In this document: positions 49,620 to 62,426 of the stretch, piece after piece
Layout of the letters: each line of letters opens with the position of its first letter
How positions within the stretch are numbered: position 1 is the first letter of the stretch
From: Stenopsyche tienmushanensis
Lineage: Eukaryota; Arthropoda; Insecta; Trichoptera; Stenopsychidae
Assembly (NCBI GenBank): GCA_008973525.1
Contig: WACJ01000337.1
Coordinates: forward strand, 124,001 to 188,000
Direction of reading: 5' to 3'
Length of the DNA stretch: 64,000 bases
The notes under the pieces: model-generated
Told to the model about the DNA's origin: nothing
Seen by the model: the letters and a program-made list of their open reading frames with translations, nothing else
Databases searched by the model: none
Translations under genes and position numbers: made by a program

Positions 49620-49627
49620 TTTTTATA
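49620..49627 (-). promoter_or_regulatory. TATA-like box upstream of the rhodanese gene
   Basis: The minus strand reads GCTTTATAAAAATAG, containing TATAAAAA at 49627-49620. Initiation about 30 bases downstream would fall near 49595, just before the proposed leader exon with donor at 49511. In AT-rich DNA such boxes are common, so the support is the arrangement, not the box alone. Confidence 0.3.
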
Positions 49628-50197
49628 AAGCCGCAAACATTTTTTAGGAATAAATAACAGCAGCTCACTCGGAATTATCTTTGACTTTGATCAAATATTT
49701 CAAATTTTCCACGACAGAAATTCGGGCGTCGAAATTGAAAATGGCGCATTAGTCTCGTGATGTTTCCTTTCTCGGAGGAGCAAATGCAAAAATAGGGCCG
49801 ATAAAAATAAAGCCCGTTCGACCTTTGAATCCCACGCTGCGACATTCAAAATGAATAAAATATGTATTTGCCTTGAACAATACTTGATATATTGTTTTTT
49901 GCGAGTCTGACCTCACTCCCCTGAGCGAGTCCTTATTTATGCAATCAAACCGAGTCCCTTTACGGATTAAATAGACGACATTCAATTCAGTTCAATGCAA
50001 CTGGAGGTCAAATTTAACACAATTATCCTTGGTATTAGAAATACTATTTATAAATTAGATTAAATGTTATATATGTGAACATATTATGGTGTTTTTTAAA
50101 ACATTTATTTTGGGTGAGAGTATTAAAAATTAATCATAGAACTAATAAAACAACAAAAAGCTGTTATTTTATGACATTCTACGACGAATTAATACAT
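49628..50197. other. Upstream region of the rhodanese gene
   Basis: A more balanced block to about 50000 (49660-49990) followed by AT-rich DNA. The minus-strand frame at 49749-49985 is not recognised. Position upstream of the rhodanese promoter candidate makes a regulatory role possible. Confidence 0.3.
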
Positions 50198-50222
50198 ATC
50201 CTACGAACTTATTGAGTGATGT
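50198..50222 (-). repeat. Solo mariner-type end, inverted match to 36894-36918
   Basis: All 25 bases are the exact reverse complement of the left end of the deleted mariner at 36.9 kb. The repeat contains CAATAAGTTCGTAGGAT, typical of a mariner terminus. The adjoining interior (towards lower coordinates) does not encode recognisable transposase, and no partner end was found. It marks a second, more decayed insertion of the same family. Confidence 0.55.
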
Positions 50223-52193
50223 GATAGTAATATCGTCATGCGATTCTCTCCAGAAATCTTTTGGAGATCTTATTTCATAAGTTGATAAAGATTAAGTTTG
50301 AATATTATAATTTCGTGAATTTTAATAATATTTTGCGATTCAATTGTAACGATATTTTCCCAATAAAATGGTTAACGGGAAGCAAGTTAAGGAATGGTAA
50401 AAATTAGCGAGCAATAAAATTTTATTGATCAAGAAAAATTAAACTATTGCTTAAAAATAATGAAAACTTCACTACTCATTCTTAAATCCTCTGCTTAAAA
50501 ATTTATAAGATATGAAAAATCATCAAACAAAAATGTTTTTCCTAGAAGAATCCTATCTAAAAAAGATGATATTTATTGTGTCTATACTTTAATATATTAC
50601 AACATGAAGACACTTTTAATGTGAATATCAATTAGTACTTTTACGCAAAATGAGCTTTCTACGCGACGAAAGAAAAAAAGGTACCTACTTAAAAATTCAT
50701 ATCTGTTCACAGTCAATTAATTCCGTATAAAAGCATGTGTATAATATATCATAGGCCTGAAATATGTTTGCCCATTGAGCACACTTGTCGCCCTTTTCAA
50801 TAACAAATTCTTCAGTGTTCTTTGTGCGGGGTGGATCGGGCCTTTATTGTGTGTTATGACAATCGGAGATTTGATGTGCGGGGGATGCGAACTCATCACC
50901 GGTTCGAAACTCGCCACCCCGTGGGCAAAAACACCCAAGAAATAATACGGGCCATTGTGCCCTTACAATATAACATATTAGTGCCCGGGAGATCCGCCGC
51001 GGGCGACACATCTGCCGAATCGTTTAAAATCTACAAACAACCTTACAACTTGTTTAAGGGATCATAATACCCGCGTGCCATCGCGGCATACTTTCAACCC
51101 CCGAATTGATACACTTTACAATATACATATTTCCCAAAAAAAAATGTTATCGAGACCTTTATCATGACATTAAGAAGTGTCACGTGCGTGATTTCGTCTC
51201 TCCGATACAATCGTTTCGGATCACGTAATTTTTCAATTCTTCACTCAATTTCATGAATTCATTACGAAAAATACACACAAATACAGAAATTAGCCTGTTT
51301 CGCTACATCACGATAAATAAACATAATTTGTTCGTGATACGTGCCCACGTGTCAGATCTGACGTATGAACACGTCATGTCCCGTGAAATTCACTGTTATG
51401 CCCGAAAAAAGAACATTCTGGTAAATTTGATTTGATTATAAATAAGCAATGAAAACGTTTTAATAAACGTAAGTTAATTACATTGCCATTATAACGAATA
51501 TTAATGAAGAAATTAGTTTCAATGTCAGTGGATTTTTAGCAGTACAATATTTGAGTAAAATTATTTATATTAGCAGAATTTAGATTCACTGACTATTTAA
51601 AGCGTTTATATCAATTAGTATTAATATTTAAATGAACTAAGGGTTGATTTTATACATATTTTTATTCAATTCAAAATTCTGTATATGTTATCATAGTGAG
51701 TTTCTTAATGGACTCTTAGATGGTGGAATGAAATTTTAAGATTACAAAAATAACATTTGTAATATGATTAAAATTTGTGTTTGTCTTTTTAAAAATTTCT
51801 CCAGTTGCTAATTATTTAATTCATGTTTGTTAACCAATATGTTGATATAGATATGCTTTGAATCATTTTTCTCAATCACCGTTGTCAAATTTTTGTAAGC
51901 ATTTCATAGGGTATGTTTGCAGTATCTTATGAAATGTATTTACTATAGTGAATAATTAATTTTTAAATCTTTTAAAATTAAAATTGTAGCTTAATGTATT
52001 TTTAACTTTTTTGGCTCCAAGATTTTTTCATAAGAGTTCCCACCAACTCCAAGCCATTTTTTGGATAAATATATAAATGGAATAAAATGAAAAAATTGGG
52101 TGTTTATGAATAAAAAAAATAGTATTTTGTTATGCCGGCCGTTTATTAAGTATATTAGGCATTTTATTTGGTTTATTAATTTTTGTTATCATG
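50223..52193. other. Non-coding DNA, no gene seen
   Basis: AT-rich except for a balanced block at about 50800-51420 that carries two CACGTG-type words (for example near 51181 and 51343) and CpG-containing phrases. Frames at 50717-51067 overlap on opposite strands and have no domain. Confidence 0.35.
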
Positions 52194-52565
52194 TTATATA
52201 TGATATTTTTTGAAACAATCTTCAGAATGAAGCGCTGGTTTCTTTTCGTAAGTGTCTCAAAAATATAGCGCTCGTTTTCATCCTTTTTCAGTTTCACGGT
52301 CTGAACACACCACACTGTGTCTATTATTCCTCCCTGATCTAGTATAAATAAAATGAGGACTTCCATCTAACCGTTGATCGTGATCAGTTGACGACAATCA
52401 TCCCAATTTGAACTTCGTAAAATCGCGAAAGTTACCAATAAGTTGCATCAACAATTGTCAGCGAAATTTTTAATGATTTGTTGGCTTCCTTGTTTAAAAT
52501 ATAAGAGTTTACAATCGATGTTTCAAAGGTCCAAAAAATAGCTTCTTCCACCACTTCAGTCTTTT
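52194..52565 (-). pseudogene. piggyBac transposase C-terminal half (relic)
   Basis: Read on the minus strand with frameshifts, the sequence gives KWWKKLFF, then FETSIVNSYIL, then LVGNFRDFTKF, then RLDGSPHFIY, then VVCSDRETEKG, and finally KKPALHSEDCFKKYH before the stop at 52194. This is the order seen at the end of piggyBac transposases: the W-W-K/NSYILY helix, the RL-x-G-x-HF strand and the cysteine/histidine region ending C-F-x-x-YH. At least two frameshifts and in-frame stops separate the blocks, so no protein can be made. It differs from the remnant at 17.5-18.2 kb and is a second family or lineage. TTAA ends could not be assigned. Confidence 0.72.
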
Positions 52566-53720
52566 GCATATAATCTCAAATAAAAGTCAAAATTAATATT
52601 TGAATTGAAAAATATAATTTTAAAATTTGTATCAAGTATTATTGATTGATATCGAACATGTTATTTAAGGGCCTGTGTTATATCAATATAAAAATGAATC
52701 CCTTCACTTATATATTATTCAAGGGTAGCTTCGTTCCCGGAATGTAGAACGAAAAGCTAACAATACGCAATTAATACGGAAGATCGAACTTGAATAAGTC
52801 GAAGCATGAGGGTTGAGAATGACGATTTGGGCACATTAAAAATGAGTCCTGAATTCGTACACCGTTTAAGCTATAACATTTGAATTAATCGCTTTATGCA
52901 TATTAAATAATTAAGCCAGAGTAGTCCGGGTGACCGGGTCGCGTATATATACGTCAAAAGGCTTTGAGCACAGTCCGGGTATGAATCATTAATTCGGCGG
53001 AGTTTCCCAACATCAGGCCAAGTTGTTCCAACATCGCTAACTGACTTTGGCAGCTGGGAAGCGTGGTCAAATGTTTCCGATGAATCGCTCTGATGGTTTT
53101 CCTCCTCGTTGCTCCCGAGTATAATATTATAGACATACCAAGACGTATGCACAATTTCAAAATCGATACAAGCTTCCCGGCCTACTATTTGATTGATATC
53201 ATCGACGGTTGTATGCATAAAATAAATATTCAAGCGTTATATAAAAAATAGAATAAATTCATCAGCCAAACGTGCTATAAAAAAAACAGAGTGGTGCATC
53301 TACAAAGGGGAAGTCAAAATACAATGAAAGTATTAAAATCGAATTTTAAAGTCAATTGCCAAGTTGTCTGCGGAAGTTCTGGAGATGTTTTGCTCATGTT
53401 CGACTAGCGAGTAACAAAAGTTATAATGTGTGAAGGTGTGGAGGTTGCATGTGATGTACACATTGCTCTACATGCATATACCGAATGTAAGAGAGACTTG
53501 AAGGAACTGTCAGTTTCAGTTTGGTTGTTCCTATTTTGCTGCTCATCTTCAACAATTTACCTTGGAGCTCACAAATGTTCACAGGATGAGACATCAACTA
53601 TGAACAGAGACTATTGATTCTACGCCCCTTGGCAGATTTAATATCAAGATTGATGTTAATGCACTTTCATGACGAATTTTTGGAATTCATTAAGTAAGAA
53701 CATATTATTTGGATGTCATA
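52566..53720. other. Non-coding DNA, no firm gene
   Basis: AT-rich to 52700, then a more balanced block at 52720-53600. It holds a 120-codon minus-strand frame (52871-53233) and a 63-codon plus-strand frame (53426-53617). Neither contains a recognised motif or clear splice sites with matching partners. They are left uncalled. Confidence 0.3.
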
Positions 53721-54790
53721 TATCAGGTTGGGGAATAAGTTCGTTAGCGTTTTTATATTTTTTTTTTGTTTTACAACATTTTTTTTACTTTTTGACAAAG
53801 TGTATAATATTCATTCGATTGAGTTCATCCTGTTCTATAAATCTGTGTTAATCATCTTATTGAAATATTTAATTTTTTATTACCTTTGAGTCATAAAAAT
53901 GGAATATCCAGGAGGTAAAAAGTAAAATTTTCGACTCGTATTCTTTTTTGCTTTTTCGCTTTTCATCGAGATCATAAAAGATTCTCAAAAATCTTCATTC
54001 AATGGGATTTGTCGAAAAATTAGGAGCCTGGGTGCCTCACGAGCTTAGCGAAAACAACAACAAAAAAATCATCTTCAAATTGCTTCTCAAAATCTCGCTC
54101 GCCATCGAGTAACACGCGGTAATAAACAGCGCTTTTTGTACCAAATCATCACGGGAGATGAAAAATGGTGCCTATACATAAACATGAAGCAAAGAAAGGA
54201 ATGGATGACTCCAGGAGGACGCCAAAGCCGAGAATCAAGCCTGACCTCCATCCAAAGAAGACCATGATCTGCGTTTGGTGGGACTGGGAGGGCATGGTGC
54301 ATTGGAAAATGCTCGAAAGGAATGCCATGGTCAATACGGAGCTCTACATAGATCGGCTACATCGTGTAAAAGAGGCTATTCAACTGAAAAGATTTCTTCG
54401 ATAAGGCCAAATCATACTCCTTCACGACAACGCCAGGCCCCATATTGCAAAAGTCGTCAAAGTCGCACTCCAAGAGCTCGAATGGGAAATCCTTCAGAAT
54501 CCATCGTATTCTCCAAACCTTGCACCGACAGATTATCATATTTTCTGCTCCCTGTTGAACCATTTAAGAGACTTTCAACAATGAAGACGACTGGCTTAAC
54601 AAATTCTTTGATACCAGACAGGGCGATTTTTGGCGGAACGGCATCGACAAATTGGTCGAGAGGTGGGAAGAGGTAGTAAACAGCAACGGCAAATACATAA
54701 TTAATTAGTTTATTGTTAAAACTATTTATTTTTGTTTGAATAAAAGTTTTGATAAATCGCGCTAAAAACACCCGCGCGCTACTATGATAT
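53721..54790 (+). mobile_element. Decayed mariner transposon
   Basis: The left end TATCAGGTTGGGGAATAAGT (53721-53740) is a mariner-type terminal repeat beginning after TA. The interior encodes a recognisable but broken transposase ending at 54708. Towards the right, CTAAAAACACCCGCGCG (about 54762-54778) may be the decayed partner of the left repeat, but the match is poor, so the right boundary is approximate. Mariners are cut-and-paste elements with a D,D34D transposase; this copy cannot transpose by itself. Confidence 0.8.
53994..54708 (+). pseudogene. mariner transposase pseudogene
   Basis: Across three frames the translation gives, in order, KLGAWVPHELSENN, VTRGNKQRFLYQIITGDEKW (first catalytic Asp at 54157), ICVWWDWEGMVHWKMLERN, LLHDNARPHIAKVV (second Asp at 54426), NPSYSPNLAPTDYHIF (third Asp at 54531) and FWRNGIDKLVERWEEVVNSN before TAG at 54706. 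The second and third Asp are in one frame and exactly 34 residues apart, the D,D34D signature of mariner. Frameshifts between the first and second Asp and after DYHIF, and loss of most of the N-terminal helix-turn-helix domain, disable it. The subfamily cannot be fixed from this copy. Confidence 0.88.
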
Positions 54791-57700
54791 GTATTTGGTA
54801 CACCATATCAAGTTCTGAAAAATTCTGAATCGCGTATCAATTATATTTCCTATTATTAGAGTCAAGCTATAATAAATACATCATGGTGAAGGAAAGGTTA
54901 AAATCACTATTATAGACAGATAATATTACTACTTCACAATTATCTTTCTATAGGATTGTGTGGCAAATTTTGAAAAGAAATGGTATTTGGCGATTTGTTT
55001 GTTGATCAATAAAAATATTTTTTGAATGAAGCTATCAAACGTTTTTGCAACATATGGCGAATCGTCCTTTAATATAAATAATGCCTTCGAGGAGCCATTG
55101 AATCGCAAATCATTTACAGGGTTGCTCCCCTAAGTGCGATCCGGGTCTGTGCAACTATTTAATTTCGGCCGAAATAATAATATGCGCCAGTGCACCATTG
55201 TGACGCGTTTCACACGTTGCACGCGCGTGCGCCTTAACCCACCCCAACCCCCGAGGACGCGCCAACTACCCCACTATTTATTTTTTATCAGACACCCCTG
55301 CCTAGCTCGCCCGCTTATCGGATACCCAGTCCGCGCAATACTATTTTGGGGCTGTTTTGGGTATTGCAATCGGACTATGCCGAAAAGTGAATCGCTGACG
55401 ATCAACTGCTTAATGCCCACAAAGCTATTATGATAAACAATTTAAATTTATTTAATGTATTTCCTATCAAATTAATAAAATATCTATAATTACATTCAAA
55501 CAATTAGATTTGTTATTTATATTATAATTTTTGGAGTAATTTGTGATAGTATTCTATTAAGGATTTAATCAGGAAAATTAGCAAAAATACAATATTTTAA
55601 TGTGCGATTTATTTGCTTGTGTATGAAAAGTCTTGAAAATAAAAAAAACACAAATTCTTAAAAAACATCCCCCAAAAAAATATTTTCATCTTTTTGTTTG
55701 TCTCAAATTCATATGTATGCTGACCACAAAGAGAAAAGCTCACGAGGTCAAAGAGCGCGATAACTTACTTACATTGGTTTGTCTATAGGTTCTGTTTTGT
55801 TTGAGGGTGCTGAAGATTCAAAGAGGTGAAAATATATATTGAAAGGGGTGTCGGGTTGCGATTGAAAATATATTCCTTTTCTTTTCATGCATGTGTTGCT
55901 CCAAATTTTAATATCGGCACCTCTTATGAGCATGACAAATCGATTTCGACGATTTATGCGCGCGCTCAACATATGCAACATAAAAATTAATTTGACGAAA
56001 ATATCCTCATATTAAAAATAAAATTTGAGGCAAGATTATTTTTTTGAAGCTAACTAAATTCAAATTCTCTGAGGTTGCAGAGATAAATGTTCCGACTTAG
56101 TTGGTATATAGATATTCTTGAATTTGGTTGAATATAACCTGCGGTTAGCCATCGGTAGCTCTCGAGGTAGGGGTGTTACCCCCCTTGGGGCCCGAGATTT
56201 TATTTATATTGAAAAGGAGCGTCTCAGGTGGTGAGAAGTGAAATGTTAAAGCCTACACTTTTTCTTCAATAAAACCTTATTATATATAAGCCTTCCTTTA
56301 TATTCGGGGTAATTATTATAAATGAGGTCACTCCTTAGTTTTATGAAAGTTATGCACATTTTTTTGGGTGAAACTACGCTTCCTTACTAAATAATCATAA
56401 AAAAGTGTACTTCTGGGGAGTAGAAATTTATGCCACAGAGTCGCCAGATCAAGTGTTACCAAATAAACTTCATAGGTATAAAGCCACTGATAAAAACAGA
56501 CTTGTTTTGTTCAAAACACTGTTCATCTAAACCATAGAAAATCTTTTCATAAAAAAAAATATTCACAATCTTGCAGTTCTATATACAACAATTAGGAGCA
56601 TTGAGTGACCATAAAGAAGAGAGCATTCTAATAAGTCGTAAAAAATTTTCATGGATTTATCAGATATAAATTTTATGGACTATTTTTAGTAGTTACGAGG
56701 CCAAACTTTTCATTGAAAATATTATTTAAAAGAATCTCATTGACAATTTAATTGAAAATCTTGGGTTATAAGAAGTTTCAGTGCCATTACATGTACCTGA
56801 TTCCATTCTCTATAAGGAGTATTTTAGAGGCTAAAAAATGCTGATAAAGTCTTTCAAATGATTAAAAATGAATATAGTGGTTAAAATAGTAGCATTTGAT
56901 CTGGTCGATCTATAAAATAGAAAACGGTGTGTATTCATATATTTACCATATATTTTTATATGAACTTGAATTATAACATTGTGTATCAATGAGCTATTCC
57001 AAATTTGAATTGCTGTTTAATTGATGCATGTACCAAACATATTGTTCTTCGAAGCTTCAATCACTTCGCCTTTAGACTAAGGTTTCCTTAAACTCCTTTG
57101 TGCAAATTTATCCAGCGCCCCTGAAGCGGCTTAACATGATAAAACTTTCTAACTTTAGCAACCCATCATGGTTGTGATCTCATTTGTTCTCTTTTGTCGC
57201 GTTCTTCACTTCTTATGTACTAACATTGTACAAAACCCAATCGGGGCATGTCTGCTCTTCGACCCCCATTGTCGCCATCAATATTCATAGTTCCCCCCCA
57301 TTATGACCAATGGGAAGATGGTGATTTTTTATATTTTTTAAATATTCATCGGAATTTTTAATTACTTCCCAACCTCCCCACAGAGTCTATTAGGACAGAT
57401 TGAACCCGGTACGTCCGTATTTATTCCTACCTCTTCAGTACTTTTATGAAGGCCTATCACTTTGCGTGATTGAGACATCATTTGCTGAGGGGAATCTCAG
57501 ATTTTATGTACGGATTAAATGAATATAAATTCTCACCCTAGTCCATTCTGCCTAAGCTAGGGGCAACCAATTGAATTCGACGCGTACATACGCATTCTAT
57601 GCGATAATGGGTGAATGGTAGAAATTCTTTTAAATCCATACCCTTCGTAAAAAGCGAGGCTTATTTTTATATTCGCTTTGAGCACCCACGGAATGAGTGT

Positions 57701-58820
57701 GGTGTATAAATTTGAAATTTAAAATCAGCACAGGAACTATTTCTAGAATTGTTTTCTTTTGAATGGCATAGCAGCTCGAGCTCTTTGATGCATAGCGTTT
57801 CATCTAAAACAAAGAATATTTCTTATTTAAAGGAGAAGCATACTAAAAATAATCTCGGCACGTCATCAAAGCGAAAAAAGTGATCGATATATAATAAATT
57901 TATATTATTAAAATAAGAAATATTATGCTTGATTTATACGACATGTTCAAAGAAAGCAGATTTACTTTGTTAATAGATGCATTTTATTGCATAGACTCAG
58001 ATTCTCTTGGGCAAATCTCAAAGCATTTGAAGTCAAAGAACATTCGCTTTAAACCCATGAGAATATTGAAGACTCAAGCATTTTTTTCCCCTACTTTTAT
58101 ACTTTGTTTTTCCATATTAGTATCATTGATTGATATCTTAAATTGGTTAATAATTAATCATCAATAACAATTTAATATATTATAGTTATCGTGTAAATTT
58201 GTTAATATATCAACAAATCACCTCGGCATATGGTCTAAACACTTGCTTACTAAATGCTAATAAATGCATCGATAACTTTATTAACAACAGCTCTATATTT
58301 TTTGATTTTTCGCAAATACATAAATAGAAGATGGCCTTAAAAATACAATGGCTAATTTCACAATAGCTTTACAACTTAATGTGTAAATAAAACCTCTAAC
58401 TTTTTCATTGGTTTTAATTGTATTTCCTTCGTTTTTTTATAATGTTTCACAGTGTCAATGTCCACATTGATATATGGGCACATGTTATATGACTTACTTA
58501 CTGTCAGTATAAATGCTGTTATATCAATAAATATATAAATGCATTAGGAGAACCGGAAAGTAATACAAAATTAAAGACATGTCCTTTTACAGGAATATGT
58601 ATATCTTATTATTTATCTATAAACAAGGGATGAAGATAAGTTGTTCATAGTTAATAGATAATAATTTCAAAGGATATTAAATAAACAAGGAATTTGGATT
58701 TCTCATGATTTTTTGCTAAACCTATTCAAATCTTTGATTTTTTTATCTTGATAAGTACAATAATCCTAAATAAAAACTAATAGCTTTCTTCAGACCAGAT
58801 AATTATTTTTACCCCGAATA
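54791..58820. other. Non-coding DNA with GC-rich islands
   Basis: A GC-rich island at 55110-55440, with CpG-rich phrases such as ACGCGCGTGCGCC near 55220 and C-rich runs, stands out. Balanced blocks also occur at about 56140-56230 and 57050-57700. The rest is AT-rich. The 99-codon frame at 55134-55433 follows the composition of the island and has no domain. No gene is called. Confidence 0.35.
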
Positions 58821-58822
58821 TA

Positions 58823-59733
58823 CACTCAAACCTCTTTTTGTGCGACTTTTTTTATGCGATTTCGAAGTTATGCAGTTTTTTAAAGCATTTTTTTAAAATT
58901 CATTATAATACATTCTCCAAAGGAATTTCCAATATTGCAACTACTTATGAAATTATAGCTATTTAAGTGACGCGGTAACTGATATCCTATCATAATGAAA
59001 TCTTTTAAATCTTTTTTCTCAAAAATACTTTTTTCAACACGATTGACATCATATCTCAAGTTTTAATTAATTAATTTACTTCAAACTGGGTACGAATCTT
59101 TTTTACATAACCTTCTATTATTCCTACTAGATTTATGTTAAAATTTATTTTTTAACTATTTTAAAAAAAAATAAAACTGTGACCAAATGCCAAAAAATAT
59201 CTTGATTGAATTTTTTTAAACAGTCGCCTTTTTGTGATTTTTTTTAATTAGGGTCTATAGGGACATTTTTACTTATTGTGAATTATATTGTTGGAAAAAA
59301 AATCTAAACAGAACAATGATGACCATTGGTACTGGGTATGCTATTTATTCCGAAGAAGAGAGCGATTTTGAGTCATATCGAAAATCTCAACAAAAATGAT
59401 CATACAGCGATGATAGTTTGCAATTAAAATAATTATTACTTCTCTAGTAGATATCTGGCATTTAAGATGCCAGATGTCAGACATTCTCAAAATTTTATCA
59501 ATGATACAAGACGTCCTATAAACGTTACTAAAAATGTTATTCTTTAATTGTCATTTTTTATTTTTAATTAACTTTTTTTATGTGATTTTGGATATATTTT
59601 ATACAGCTGTTTCAAAGTTATGCGGTTTTTAAAAATCATGGAACGCATCTTCACTTTTTCTATGTAAGTCATACCCTTTTTTGTGCGATTTTCCGCGGTA
59701 CGCATTTACCGCACAAAAAAAGGTTTAAATGTG
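58823..59733 (+). mobile_element. pogo/Tigger-like family, copy C (near full length)
   Basis: This is the most complete copy, about 911 bp. The left terminal repeat CACTCAAACCTCTTTTTGTG (58823-58842, then CG) is answered at the right by GCACAAAAAAAGGTTTAAAT (59711-59730). The left end continues with short spaced TATGCG and GAAGTTATGC words as in Tigger-type ends. The interior matches copies A and B over 59085-59520, including the acidic serine-rich tail segment (EEESDFESYRKSQ, about 59355-59392). No catalytic core is present: it is a non-autonomous element. Flanking TA is present on the left (58821-58822) but not clearly on the right. Confidence 0.7.
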
Positions 59734-62426
59734 CTCTAAATTTAGATTTTAATTTTACCTCATAATATAGCAATTATTATGAGATGAGAATATAAAATGT
59801 TACAAAAGGGACTTTAAATCTAGGTAAAAGTGCACCAAAGATGGCATTAATAAGTTAATTATGATTTTATAATTGCTAATGCCTCATACGCTTAACAAAT
59901 GTCGTTTGTGCATCCGTGGGAATGCTTGAAAAACAAAAATGATTTCAATTATTAAATAACAGTTTTAATTGTTCTTATTTATTTAGACAATGCATAAACC
60001 CCACGAATAAAGAATATATTTAGTAGATATCGTTGGATGAATTTGAATTCGATCTTGGAGGCTTTGAATGCTCTCAAAATTACTTCCATCATGAAATAAC
60101 CCTCAAAAAAATAATAAAATCTTATTACTAAATTAAATTGATCGTTTGCGATCAGGGTGTGGAGCCGTCCTGAAATGGCAATTGGGCAATATTGATGTAT
60201 AAAGAATTCGTTGTGTAAATGAAATTTGCGTACGCGTACGCTGCCTTTTGGATGGGTGGGAGGCTGGGGAGGGTTGGGCGTAATTGAAATGGTTGTGCGG
60301 GCCGTTTTGAATATTGCGGGCAGGCGATTGATTTGTGCGTGTTGTGTATATCGGGCTTGTGGGCGCCCCGAGGATTAAATGGGATTAGAAATATTGCCAA
60401 AAACGGGAGGCCGCACTTAAACCTGCCGCCTGCTCAGGTATTCAACACTCGTATGAAATATGGGAAACGAATTGATTTGAATAAAAATATACCGTTTTAA
60501 TTTCATGGAATACCTCCGAACACTACAGGCGGATCTATGTAAGGCGACAGCTCTTTGGGGTGGGTATATCCACGTGTATAGGTCAAACGTGTGTATGTGA
60601 AACGCAATGGCGCACGTATAAGACGACGATAGCTCCCTTGGGAGATCTTCATTACATTCGGAACTATTGGATTGGTGCGAAAATTGTTGCCCTTTTAATG
60701 GTGCCAATTTAGAAATGGTATAAATACTTGTGTTTTGTCACAAAATTTTGTTTTGTCATTGCTTTTAAAACATAAGCTTTCTACCTGATTTGGTAGATAC
60801 TTAGAATTTATCCCTTAAAGACCCCCACCTGAACAGCTCAATGAAGTTGATGACGACTAATTTCGAACGATGGTAAATGCAATATCTCAAATGACATCTT
60901 ACAATCCTACACAGAGATTGAAAATCAATAAATTAAATAACTAAATGCATCTCCATAAGCTGGGAAATATGTGAAAACTATACGTTTGAAAACACATAAT
61001 TTGTTACAGGATAAGTTATCGAATAAATTGAAACGTGGGCTGCAGACGAAGACCAATGTGATAAATTTAACTTGGAATTGATTTAAAAATTATCCCATTT
61101 GCTGAATAAAATGTGTATTATTTTTCAATTTTTAATTTATTCAGCATACAAAAAACCTAATTTATTTTGAATAAAAAGTTTTGCAATATCAACTTTATTA
61201 TTCTGATTTAGCTTCTAGTAATTGCCATCTGATTTGATCCTTGCAAGATTTTATCTACTTTATCATTATTAGAAGAAATAAAAACATCTTTGTTGAGTTT
61301 TTTGCTTTAAAAGCATAAGACTTATAGAAATAGGATAAATAAGTTTTTAGATAAATGGGAGATAGTTATAACTAATAATGTTCATTATGTTATAGACTGA
61401 ATAAAATTGTTTCTTATATAAAAGCTTTTATTTGTCAAAAAAACGGCAATTACTTTCGCATCAACTTGATATTTAATGGCAAAAGAAATACTTTTAATAC
61501 CTAAAGCGTCACGTCAAATTACATTCAAACAAGATATTTTCAACATTAAATTAGAAATTCGCAGAAAATTTCGACAAACAAGGCTTAACAAAATGGCAGA
61601 CAATACAAAAAATATGCAAATGATATTGAATTATATTTATGAAACAAGTTTTATATTGGATAAAGTTCGTCGATTCGATATTCAATATTGAATAACACAT
61701 TCTGTGAAAGTTCTCTGCAAGCAACACGTGCACTTCTCTAATGTATTCTGTTTCATTTACAACAATTTGTTCCCCTCTTTTTGAAGCTACACTGTATTAT
61801 TAGCATGAACGAAGTTTTCAAATAGGATAAAATGAGCTCCTCGTACATAAATAACACAGGAGCGATTCGCGAAAAAATGGCAAATATATTACATTATTTC
61901 ATGGATAAATTCCACTCAAATGAACGCTTGTGTTTTGGCTATTTATTAAATTAATTAAAATATGTCCAACAGCACTCTGCGCCTTTGTGAATTGACGAAA
62001 GTGAACTGAGTAATAGTACTACAGGGAAACGCTTTGGCATGTTGTTGAAATGCAAGCAGTAGCAAACCGATGAATCCCAAACTAACGCTTATAATTAAAT
62101 TTAATTTAATATTTAGGCTAATACTTGATTAAAAACTGTTAAACTATGAGCGTGATCGTATGGTAATAACAAATATTTATTATAAATAATCACTTCAACT
62201 TTCTTATTCTCAATTAAATATCAAAATTTTCATCCCAGTATTTTATATGTTATGATGATTTTTTCAAACTCAAATGTTATAAAATTGTACCAACATGAAA
62301 AAATCTCCCGTTGTTTTAAAAATATCTTTAAGTAGAATGTTTTTGTCACGTACGTCACTTTCTTTGCATCCTTCTTGCCATTTGACTCGATGATTTTATA
62401 TTTACATCCTTTCACGAAGAGCTCAT
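59734..62426. other. Non-coding DNA with one GC-rich block
   Basis: AT-rich except for a GC-rich, G-rich block at 60150-60720 (runs such as GGGTGGGAGGCTGGGGAGGG near 60254), with minus-strand frames that have no recognisable domain. The remaining frames (61476-61691 and 62230-62415) are lysine-rich translations of AT-rich DNA. No gene is called. Confidence 0.35.

Noticed and set aside
52871..53233. 120-codon open frame on the minus strand with acidic/serine patches
   Set aside because: No recognisable family and no clear exon boundaries. Kept as uncalled, although transcript data could revive it.
55134..55433. 99-codon frame in the CpG-rich island
   Set aside because: No domain and no splice context; best explained by GC composition reducing stop codons.
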